NCBI GenBank assembly: GCA_016647705.1
Contig: CM028338.1
Coordinates: forward strand, 18,187,577 to 18,251,576
Length of the DNA: 64,000 nucleotides
Reading direction: 5' to 3'
Source: Eucommia ulmoides
Taxonomy: Eukaryota > Streptophyta > Magnoliopsida > Garryales > Eucommiaceae
Within the stretch, counting starts at the first letter, position 1. Each line of letters starts with the position of its first letter. The translations under genes were made by a program, and so were the position numbers. Below are positions 55,213 to 64,000 of this stretch, piece after piece. The notes beneath the pieces are model-generated. The model was not told the DNA's origin, searched no databases, and saw only the letters and a list, made by a program, of their open reading frames with translations.

Positions 55213-56883
55213 TGATAGGTGTAAATTACCTATCTATTTCCAATCCGAACGTTGTTAGCTTTCGAGTATGTTTAGTACGTTTTAATATGTTTTTATGTGT
55301 TTCTGTCTAAATTAGGTGGTTTAGGTGAAAAGGTATGTAAACGGATAAAAAATGATCAAATTGGATCAAGAACGGTGGAAAAAGGGCGAAAATGTGCAAA
55401 GCCGGTACAGGTGCTGTAACTTCAAGGCTATTTTGGACTATGATTCAATCCTATTTTGGAAACACTCAAAACATGGAAGTTGTAGATATTTTTCTTATCT
55501 CTCCATAGGTTTTTGAATCACCTCAATCGGAGTTCGGATGAAGAAATTACAGTAAAAACAAAATGTAAAGTTGTAGTTTTTTGGCCTAGGAGGATAATTC
55601 TACCGCCTAGGCGGAAATCCGGCAAAAATTTAACCAACCTAACTGCAGTAACTTCACCTAGGTGAAAACCTCTGCGCCAGTTTAGATATTATTTTAGATA
55701 TTTTAGGATATTTTTAGCCTAATTTTCTCATCCTCTCCTCTCCATTAGGCCAAGAGACCCCTTAGAACATATGGAGGGATATTTTGAGAGGTTTTGGGAG
55801 TGCTCAACCAATTCCGAAGAAGAAGATCACATTGCGATAAAGGGGAAGCGATCCTGAAGCGTTTTTAGCAACAAATCTACGGACTAGGCTAAGTTTCTTT
55901 CATTTCTTCTTTTATTTCTTAACTTCGGTAGTTAGTTGAGCATGTTTAGCTTTGTTTTCATTATATAACCGGCTATGGCCATGAGCTAAACGGGTTTTTG
56001 TCTAGGGATTAAAATATATTTATAAAAGTGTTGTTTTGTTGAGTTTGTGTTTGGTTAGCGATTATTCTTCGTTATTTTGATTGTGTTTGTTGTATTGTTT
56101 GTTTAATATGCTTAGATTTACATATTGAGAATACAAGGTTTGACAAATTCTGAATTCGGACTAGAATAAACAAACGCCACGATTCTATAACTCGGTTGGG
56201 GTTTGGATTGTGGACAATCAATGACGTTGGGGCAAGACTCACGTGACCTAGGGTCATTAAGACGTTGATGGGGACTTCTTCGTTCACTCAAAGTTGTGTA
56301 TTCCCTCGTCTTACACTCAGGAGAGGTGGCGATGGAGTTTTAGAATGGAGATTGTCGATAGGTAAATATAACGCGACGATCCAATAACCTAGGAGGGAGT
56401 TGGATTGTGTGCAATCAATGACGTTGGGGCGAGACTCACGTGACCTAGGGTCGTTAAGACGTTGAGGGAGACTTTTTCGTTGACATGAAGTCGTGTTATA
56501 TCCCTCGTCTTACACTCGGGAGAGGTGGCGAGGGAGTTTACGAACTGAGATTGTCGGATAAGTCGAACGCCGTTAATGTAAACTAAAACGAGACCGAACA
56601 CATTTTTGTAAATAAAAGTTAATCCCTAGGAAATACTTTCCCTAAACATCTCATAGTAATATTAGTATAGTTAATTTAATTAGATTAATTAACTTAGTAT
56701 TAGTATAATTAATTTTATTCGATTTATCTTCGCCTAGATAAAATTAGGTCATGATAAACGCGGTATTCAATTATAGTAAAAACCAATCCCTGTGGACATG
56801 ATAAACCTAACTCTCCCGATCTATACTAACACTTGACCTTGTATACTTGCGAGTGAAAGTAGCAGCGTATTTACGCGCTACCA
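55213..56883 (+). mobile_element. Element H 3' LTR
   Basis: TGATAGGTGTAAATTACC to ACGCGCTACCA, 1671 bp. Closest to the LTRs of element C: it shares GCAAAGCCGGTACAGGTGC and the TTCAAGG-TATTTTGGACTATG block, inverted, with 43690-43770. Two ~200-bp modules at 56310 and 56516. Confidence 0.85.
55584..55675 (+). repeat. U3 palindrome array of LTR H
   Basis: GGCCTAGGAGG, CTACCGCCTAGGCGGAA (55601) and TTCACCTAGGTGAAAA (55661), fewer than in element C. Confidence 0.75.
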
Positions 56884-57319
56884 CTCCTCTTCATTCCGAA
56901 AATTGATTTTGGTTACTAATTAGGGTTTCGAGTTGGTTATTGATTTTGGTTCTTGATTTTGTTTCGGTTACCAATTTCGATTTCATTCATGAAATCGATT
57001 GTTCGTTCACGATTCTGAGCTAGTGATTTTGGTTACTGATTTTGGTTCTTGATTTTTGTTCGTTCATTCATGAAATCGATTGTTTGTTCATGAAATCAAA
57101 GTTGAAAAAGAAAAGAAAAAAAAAACTATTGTGAGGAAATAATTCTAGGATGATATCGTTACCAAACGTGATTCTGTCCCAGCACAAAAAAAATAAAAAA
57201 AATTGTCGTTACCAAACGCAATTCTGTTCCCAGTAGGAAATAAAATTCTCAACTCAACCCAACCCAACTCATCCCATTTGGGTTGAGAAAAGTGGGAACA
57301 CTGACCAAACACCACCTAG
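56884..57319. other. Unassigned repetitive flank
   Basis: Short-period text built from GATTTTGGTTACTGATTTTGG and CATGAAATCGATTG (56890-57110), then AACCCAACCCAACTC. The end, GACCAAACACCACC, resembles a hAT-type end, but no partner was found on the left. Confidence 0.4.
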
Positions 57320-58300
57320 ATAACCTCCCGGTGGAATTTCAAGAAGTGATTCGCACCCGTGGTTGGGAATAGTTATGTAAATCACCACCCTGAGATGAGG
57401 TGGCCCTAGTGCGAGAGTTTTATGCCAATGTCACTAAAGCCATTGACTACCAGACAAGGGTTCTCACTTGCCCAATCTCTTTTAGTCTCGAGTTTATCAA
57501 TGAAGTCTTGGGATTGGCGGCCCCTGAAGCACCCACTGACGAACCTTATGGGGCCCGAGACCCGAGACCCGAGCTTGGATACAGTAATCAGAGCCATCAC
57601 TTCTGGAAATTTCTAGTGGATACACACTAGGCTGGGTCTTGCCACATTCCCAGCAAAATTTCTCAATCCAATCCCTAAGATATGGCACCATTTTGTGTGT
57701 GGAAGTCTTTTCCCGACATCGCACTTGTCGGATGTCTCCAAAGACCGGGCTATGGTACTATATTCGATCTAGACTGGGAAGCCGATCAACGTTGGCTACT
57801 TGATTTACTCTTCAATTCTCCATACAATCAACACTACGAAGGGCGGTCTCCCATTTCCATAACTCTTGACCGACTTGTTCCGACGAGCCGGTGTCTCGGT
57901 AACTGGGGATAGCCTTTGCCCCCCAATCGTTGCACTTGATCTAGTTATGATTAATAGAATATGGAAAGCTGAAGCACAAGGGGTGGTCGAGTAAGAAGCT
58001 GATGAAGAGGAAGGGCCTGCGGAGGAAGAAGCGGGGCCATCGAAAGCCCGCGATGAGGTCACTTTAGAGAGGATCTTTAGGAAGCTCCAGGAGGTTCGCC
58101 AAGGGCAATATGAGCTTGGAACTTTCCTGGATCAGTATACGAGACATCAAGATCAAATCTACCGGATCATGTGCAAGCGCTTCGGCATTGACATGAGTGC
58201 TTATCCGCCTATGCCGCATGTGCTGCCGCACCTTTTGCAACCACCACAATTTTCTCTCAGATGCGATAGTGGTGGTGTTGACGCTCCCCTAGGTGGATAG
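57320..58300 (+). pseudogene. Putative plant transposon protein relic (PF20167-like)
   Basis: Several frames, joined in order, give a protein I recognise from memory as the putative plant transposon protein found in many plant gypsy-type elements. Blocks: LPVEFQEVIRTRGWE (57326), VALVREFYANVTKAIDYQT and ISFSLEFINEVLGL (57398-57515), KIWHHFVCGSLFPTSHLSDV then SKDRAMVLYSI (57677-57769), and SLCPPIVALDLVMINRIWKA (about 57911-57970). The C-terminal half is Glu-rich (EADEEEGPAEEEAGPSK), then helical: TLERIFRKLQEVRQGQYELG, TFLDQYTRHQDQIYRIM. It ends PLGG and TAG at 58300. Stops at 57369, 57629, 57769 and 57989 and frameshifts disable it. Role of the family is not established. Confidence 0.7.
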
Positions 58301-59969
58301 TAGGAAGTGAGACTTCCATATCTTATCTCCTAGGTATGTGTTCTAACCCAATATTTTCACAGGAATGCTACAAATTACTATAGCGTTCGTTGCTTAGATA
58401 GTGTGGACGCTGCTTTGTTTAAGTTTGCGGGGGTGTTCATCCATTTTTGTTTTTTGTAGAAGGATGAACACTTTTTTTGATGTATTATTTTTAGATGTTT
58501 TATGTATGCGTAATTACGCTTTGTAGAAGCTTAAATGTATATTGTAGACTTTAATTATATAGTTAAGTTTTATTTTAATTTTCATGTTTTTGCATGTTAA
58601 ATGCTTAGTTTAGTGTATATATGTTAGTATTTAGAGTTAATATAGAATTGTTTATGTATGAAGTTGTATTTGCATGTTGAGTTGTTGAGTTCGTCTAGGC
58701 TATTTCTCGATGATGAAAATTATCCTCTAATTGTATGTCGAGGTCGGGGGTGATGCCATTCATGTTGGTTTTGTGTGCTTAACATGTCGATTAGGTAAAA
58801 ATTATTTTGATCCTAAATCGTACGATCATATAGACTCAGTGTATAATTATCTGAACGATTTGGCGCCAATTATTCAGTAATAAGTTCATGACAGAAATGA
58901 TGATTCTAGAACTTGATTTGGGGGAAACTTGAGGCGGAATCCTAGGTAAAGTAATTCTGGAGGCGTGATTTAGGCCTTCAATTTTTTCGCTTGAACCTTT
59001 TTGTAGCTAACCTGAAATTTTTTATCCCTCATTCCGCTGTCGAAGCCAATAATCTTTTCAATTCTAAACACGTATCAATACTCTATGCAATTAAATTTTT
59101 CCAAACCATTGTCGCTAAGCCTAAGTTTCAAATTGAGTGAAATCAAGTTAGCATTAATTTATGCTACTTGAAGTGAGCGGTCGAGTTTTGGATGAATTTT
59201 TATTGATTCGGTATTCACTTGTCATTCTCTTAATTTTTTTTTGCACACTCCTAAAATTGTATAAATTCGAATAAGTTTGGCGGTTTGATATATTTCTTAA
59301 AAAATATAAAATAAAAATTATGTGAATATAGTGTTTTGTTTTCATTACTTTTGACAAATGAATCGAAAGTTCTTAAATTCTTGTTCAGGGTTGTGTTTTA
59401 AATGTGTGGGGGTTACGAGAAAGAGATGGAAACAAGCATTTGTGCCTCGGGTATCATTCAATTATAACGATTTTCTATTTTCTATTTCTGTGATACCCTT
59501 GGTCGTTCTCCAAAGTCAAACCTAGCCCTATTGATCTCTGTGAATGGCTGAACCTACATTAGTAGATAGTTCAGCACAGTCAAGCGTATGGTTTCCTAAT
59601 CCTTAAACGGTTTAAGTCATGAGCTTAGTTATTGAATAATCCAATCTAGTGTTTGGATAGTTATGTACCTGAGTTCTCACACACACACACTTTAAATGGA
59701 TCTAGAATGATTTTTTTATTGATATTGAGTGTTGAAATTCTAGAATACCACGTAGTGTGTGTTATTTTCCGAACTTGATCTGATTGAGGGCCTTTGAGGG
59801 AAGAACCATCTGGTTTGTTCGATTAAACTTCGAACTTGCATGCATTTACTTCTCATTTGTTAAAGTTATTCATTTTTAGTTAAGTAGTCAATCAATTAGT
59901 ATAGTTAGTTTAATTTAGTGTTAGAGTATTTTGCTCAAGGACTAGCAAAATTCCAAGTTTGGGGGTATT
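58301..59969 (+). mobile_element. Element I internal 3' part
   Basis: Same non-coding order as H: CTAGGTATGTGTTCTAA (58331), GTTTGCGGGGGTG, GGTGATGCCATTCATG, GGAAACTTGAGGCGGAATCC, inverted repeat (59211-59364), CTACATTAGTAG, ATTCTAGAATACCAC, CTCAAGGACTAGC, polypurine tract AAGTTTGGGGGTATT. Here the coding cargo upstream is the PF20167-like gene instead of the gag tail. Confidence 0.8.
59211..59364 (+). other. Conserved inverted repeat, element I
   Basis: Arms GTATTCACTTGTCA and TGACAAATGAATCG pair at 11 of 12 inner positions. One pair has changed on both sides relative to C and H. Confidence 0.55.
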
Positions 59970-60164
59970 TGATAAGTTGAAATTACCTATCTACTTCTAA
60001 AGCCGAATTTGGTAGTTTTCGTGTATATTATTAATATTTAATTGCGTTTTAGTTTGTTTTTATATAAATCAGGTGTACGGACATTAACAAGCTATAAACA
60101 AGCGAAACGACGGAAAAATAGTGAAGAAACGGTGAAGAAGCAAGGTTTCAAGAACAGTAGACCC

Positions 60165-60340
60165 ATTGCCGCAGTGGTTAGGCCACCGCCGCGGCGGTGA
60201 GAATGCTGGGAGATGCTGAAAATGAACAAATCCCACTGCCTAGGCAGTCTGGCCACCGCCGAGGTGGTGAAAGATCAGAGTGCATGCCGACATACCCACC
60301 ACCGCAATGGTGATCCCCACCGCTGCGATGGTCAGCTCTA
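60165..60340 (+). repeat. U3 palindrome array of LTR I
   Basis: CATTGCCGCAGTGG, CCACCGCCGCGGCGGTGAG (60183), CCACTGCCTAGGCAGTC (60232), CCACCGCCGAGGTGGTG (60251), CCACCACCGCAATGGTG and CCACCGCTGCGATGG. Cores vary within a fixed outer CCACCGC...GGTGG. Confidence 0.85.
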
Positions 60341-60392
60341 CACAGAATTAAGATATTTTCTGATATTTTCATATATTTTTGGACCCTTGCAC

Positions 60393-60400
60393 CTATAAAA
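60393..60400 (+). promoter_or_regulatory. LTR I TATA box
   Basis: CTATAAAA, then CTTGTTCTCCCC, about 55 bp after the last palindrome; same place as in LTR M. Confidence 0.6.
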
Positions 60401-61370
60401 CTTGTTCTCCCCTTACAAAAAAGCCTCTAGACGTCCCTAACATTAGAACTTGATCATTGGCCATCCTTGAAGAGCTCAAAGAATAGATTCATCATTCGGA
60501 GAAGAGGAAACACTAGCGGATCGATCTTTGGCGATAGTGAACCACTCCACTTTAAGATTTAATTTTTCTTTCTTTGTTTTTCTCTTTGTAACTTAATGTT
60601 TTATTGTGAATGATGATGAATCCCTTTTGGTTTAATGTTTCAATGGCCAAGATCATGGTAGGCTAGATAAATATTATCTAGGGATATATGTAATTCATGT
60701 AAATATACATTTGATTTAATATATGTTTCTTTAATGGTTGTTTGTCTAAATCCGATTGTGGTAATCGTTCTATTACAATTTTAATATGCTTGTTAAGGTA
60801 TTAGGGTTGGTTTTGAGAATATAGAGTTTGACACTTGGGAGAGGTAACCTTGGATTTGGACTAGGGTAAACATAACGCGACGTTCTAACGACCTGGGAGG
60901 GCGTTAAAAAGTGTGCAATCCATGACGTTGGGTCAAGAATCATATGACTATGTGTTCAAAAAGATGTTCGAGGGGGACTTCGGCTTCAATGAGAAGTCAC
61001 ATATTTATTCACTAAACACTCGGGAGAGAGAGTGAATGCGTTTAAGATTAGAGATTGTCAGATAGGATAAAACACCGTTATTGTTAACTAAACTAAGTCA
61101 AACATGTATTAAGTGAATGAAATCAATCCCTAGGTAATCAACTTAATTAAAACTAACCAAATAGTTTTAGTTTAACTTAGTTTTAATTAGTTTAATTTTA
61201 AATATTTCTTGAACCATCGGGATAATATAAGACTATACCAATTACGATATTTAATTATTCAAAAACTTTCTCGATGGAACGATATCTGATCTTAAAGATC
61301 CATTATACTAAAACTTGACCTCATGCACTTCCGAGTGAGTCAGATGAGAGCGTAAAAACCTCTTCGTACA

Positions 61371-64000
61371 CTATCCTCGAAGATGAATTTTATTTTTTGG
61401 TGGAGGGATGAGGGAACTGCCCTAGCTGAGTATATCTAGGGCCTTCTAAGGAGAAGGTTATAGGTAGTCGGTATAGCTAGGACATGCGGGTCTATTTTAA
61501 ACGTGACCAGGCCTATAACGATTGGTAGCGTAATTTCTCCCATGGACTCTCTCTTTTCTTTGTTTAAAGCTCTGATGATAATAGTAGTATTCCAGATTCA
61601 GTCATTGTTTACCCTTATATTCTTCAACGTACTTAGAGAGCATATGTTGAGTACGGACCCGTTATCTACCAGTACTCTAGAGAGAATGAAGTCATGATAC
61701 CGCACTAATATATTAAGAGGTTTGATGAGCCCAGTTCCTTCAGAGGGTATCCTTACGACAATGGTTTTGATTGTTGTAAAATAGTTCCAAGGCACCTCTT
61801 TTAAGTCTTTCACCAGTTCTTGCGTTGGTGTTTCTAAGGTTAGTATGGTTTCTAGTCGGATCATTATCAGGTTCTGATAAGCTTGTGGTTGTACGGTAAA
61901 GTGAGACACTTCTAAGCCCCAAGGCTAGTCAAGGTTTAGTTTCATGAAACCAAAGTCGAGCATGTTAATCCATAGATTGTTCTGATTTGGATAGCTTGAT
62001 CGTCTACCCTGTGTGCTGAAGTTCTGCTTGGCAGGGGGATTATTTTGCCACCAGATTTCTGAGGCTTGGTTAGATTTGTCCTTCTTGTCATCCTGACTTA
62101 GGTAATTGAGGTCAAATATTTTCATATATGGGAGCAACATTTTGTTTCTCTGAGGTTCCTTCTTGGGTGGTTGGTACACAATTAAGATCTGCTCAACAAC
62201 AACGGCTATATTGGTGATATTTTTGTTTAGCATATTAATCTCTCCACAGATCTGGTCTAGTTCTTTTCACCCTTGAGAGGTTTCTTCTTCTCCACCTATT
62301 AATTTCATATTTTCATCTATCATATGTCCTTTAACCTTATTGTCTTCTTCGTTGAATTTACTTCCCCGAACAGTAAGAGAAATAGGTTTACCATTTTTAG
62401 GTGAGACCGTCATGTCTATCTAGTAGGCTTTAGGGTAATTTTGGGCCTCTACCTATATTGCACTTGGTGTTTTAGGATCAGTTTTCTATATTCTGGTATA
62501 ATCATTCGAATCAGTTTCCCAATCGCGTCCGACTATGTTAACAATTGGAGCTGAATTATCATGCCTGGGCAACGGGTTTGCCTGACAATTAGGCCAAGTT
62601 GTCTCCCCTTCCTTTGGGAAACATATCACCTTGGCTTCTATTAGGTTTTGTATTTTATTTTTCAGAGAGATGTAGTTATCAGTATAGTGGCCCGATGCTC
62701 CCGAATGATAAACGCAGAACTGGTTTGGCTATAGTATAGGATATTGGTGTTCAGTTATTTTGGGGGTATAGGCTCAATAATTTTGTTTTTAATGCATTCC
62801 TCGAATATCCGAGAAAGGGTTACAGGGAGAGGGGTGAATTACCTTGGTTCTTTGTACCGTTGATTGGGTTTGTAGTTCCGTTGGTAGTTGGATGGGTTCA
62901 GAGGCAACAACAGAGCTTTATAAGGAGGTTGATATGGATATGATTGTATGTTGGAGCTGGGAAAGGAGCAAATTGAGACAACAATGTAAACTGAAGTGGT
63001 AGTGTATGCTGAGGTGGTGGTGTGAACTGAGGTAATGGTGTATATTGTGGTGGTGGTGCATATTGAGGTGGAGGTGCATATTGAGGTGGTTTCTTTTGAA
63101 GGATTTTATTTTCAAACTTTGAAGGATTTTATTTTTGGGGTTTGCATTGAAGTCAGAAGTCCTGCTGGTTCTTTTAGCCTTAGCCCACTATTGCCACCTT
63201 AGGTTCTTTTTTCTTAGGTGTTGCGCTTTTATGTTCCTACTCAGTTGGTTTGTGAATTCTGCCTGTCTTAAAGCCTTCTTCTATATTTTCCCCTAGAATG
63301 ATCATGTTGGAGAATGGTTCATTCGGTGTGTTTAGTAAAGGCTCGTAGTAAGGGTGAGGCTGAGTGTGAAAGAACATTTAGACCGTCTTAGCCTCCTTAA
63401 TTGGTGGTACTACTTGTGCAGCTCTTTCCCTCCATCGTACAGCGTATTCTCGTAAACCTTCACTACTCTTCATAGTTATGGTTCTAAGAGAAATCTTATT
63501 CGGTGATACTTCCGGATTATAACCATATTGTTCATAGAAGACTTTAACTAGGTCAAGGAAGGTCTTCACCTTCAAATGTTCTATTGTCGATTACCAATGA
63601 GCGGCAGGTCTGTCTAACGATTATTGAAAGAGTTGGATGGCCAATACCTCATTATGGATATATGCTCATATCTTATTCTTATACCCCTGGATGTGCCAGT
63701 CTAGGCACCCTAAACCATCGTATTTCATGAATGTGGGCATGACGAAGTTGTTAGAGAACTTTACTTAAGGTAGAGAGGACAACTCGAGGAGTCGGGTATT
63801 CCCTCCAGACTCCCCCCCTTTTTACTTCCTGGAGTTCCCTTTCCATTCATAGTAGTTTGCCAGTCAGTAGGGATGTTTTGTTGAATTGCTCTTTCACCTC
63901 TCTTTTAAATTGGTCGTTCATTTTTTGTACAACTGGGATAGTATTTGGTTTAGCTGTGGTGGTACTTAGGTTTGGGTCAGTCACAGTCAAAGTGACTTGT
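61371..64000 (-). pseudogene. Tat-type gag-protease relic, runs off the window
   Basis: Read on the minus strand from 64000: a coiled N-terminal region (QKMNDQFKREVKEQFNK, 63930-63880), the gag start NNFVMPTFMKYDGLGCLDWH (63760-63690), and the gag core TFLDLVKVFYEQYGYNPEV, EGLREYAVRWRERAAQVVPP (63570-63400). A Pro/Gln/Tyr-rich repeat follows (QYAPPPQYT and PQFTPPPQHT, 63090-62990), then a zinc-knuckle relic VYHSGASGHYTDN with its last Cys lost (62715-62675). The protease region contains IPSEGTGLIKPLNILV and VLVDNGSVLNICSLSTL (61750-61625), where DNG replaces DTG as in other Tat elements I recall. Then GEITLPIVIGLVTF and ARAVPSSLHQKIKF (to 61380). RT lies beyond the LTR junction and is lost. 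Frames shift repeatedly. Confidence 0.85.

Larger units (their letters stand above)
59970..61370 (+). mobile_element. Element I 3' LTR
   Basis: TGATAAGTTGAAATTACC to CTCTTCGTACA, about 1.4 kb. One ~200-bp module (60880-61035). It is nearest in sequence to solo LTR M, inverted: AACCCTTGCACCTATAAA, GCGGATCGATCTTTGGCG, CACTCCACTTTAAGATT. The right neighbour is unrelated Tat coding DNA, so it was inserted into, or joined to, that relic. Confidence 0.8.

Noticed and set aside
50462-56883. Elements E and H as the two LTRs of one element
   Set aside because: Both LTRs are preceded by a polypurine tract, neither is followed by a primer site, and the DNA after LTR E is inverted; they are two 3' ends.
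56884-57319. MITE ending in CCAAACACCACC
   Set aside because: No matching inverted end could be found to the left.

Overview
This window looks like nuclear heterochromatin from a flowering plant, probably a eudicot; the species cannot be told from it. The DNA is AT-rich, full of stop codons, and built almost entirely from nested, broken LTR retrotransposons (Ty3/gypsy Tat and Athila types, one Ty1/copia), solo LTRs, TIR and foldback elements and microsatellites. I found no intact host gene, rRNA or tRNA gene. All boundaries were read by eye.

Layout. 1-3740: end of an LTR, then three minisatellite arrays, the last split by an inserted gypsy fragment. 3750-7635: a Tat/Ogre-like LTR on the minus strand holding a hAT-like MITE. 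7636-9275: unassigned DNA, then the end of a copia element. 9276-16052: two stacked minus-strand Tat-type LTR pieces invaded by foldback elements. 16053-18782: a decayed copia pol with its 3' LTR. 18783-20815: TIR element and a second MITE copy. 20880-30060: a plus-strand Tat-lineage element (5' LTR, gag, protease, RT, RNase H) interrupted by two solo LTRs with perfect 5-bp target duplications. 30061-33500: LTR scrap, a minus-strand gypsy-type transposon gene relic, and a third solo LTR. 33500-36940: another minus-strand Tat LTR with leader.

36945-61370 is dominated by one Athila-like family with LTRs of 1.4-1.8 kb that start TGATA(A/G)G. Element A (36945 to about 48897, plus strand) carries a 251-codon gag-like ORF. 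It was invaded by solo LTR B (37714-39126, TSD ATTAG) and by element C (42352-47995, minus strand, TSD TATAT). C is structurally complete: two similar LTRs, a 17-nt primer site matching tRNA-Asp, a polypurine tract, and only 2 kb inside with no pol. It therefore looks like a non-autonomous deletion derivative. Truncated relatives E, H and I follow; I carries a different protein gene, of the putative plant transposon protein type. 61371-64000 is a minus-strand Tat-type gag-protease relic running off the window.

The most interesting signals are not genes. (1) The LTRs of this family carry arrays of short palindromes such as ACCGCCTAGGCGGT, mostly upstream of a TATA box, with cores that differ between subfamilies. 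(2) A conserved inverted repeat (arm TGACAAGTGAGTA) recurs in the internal non-coding part of four copies. (3) A roughly 200-bp module in the LTRs varies in copy number. Together these suggest a non-coding, parasitic LTR lineage that keeps cis-signals rather than proteins.
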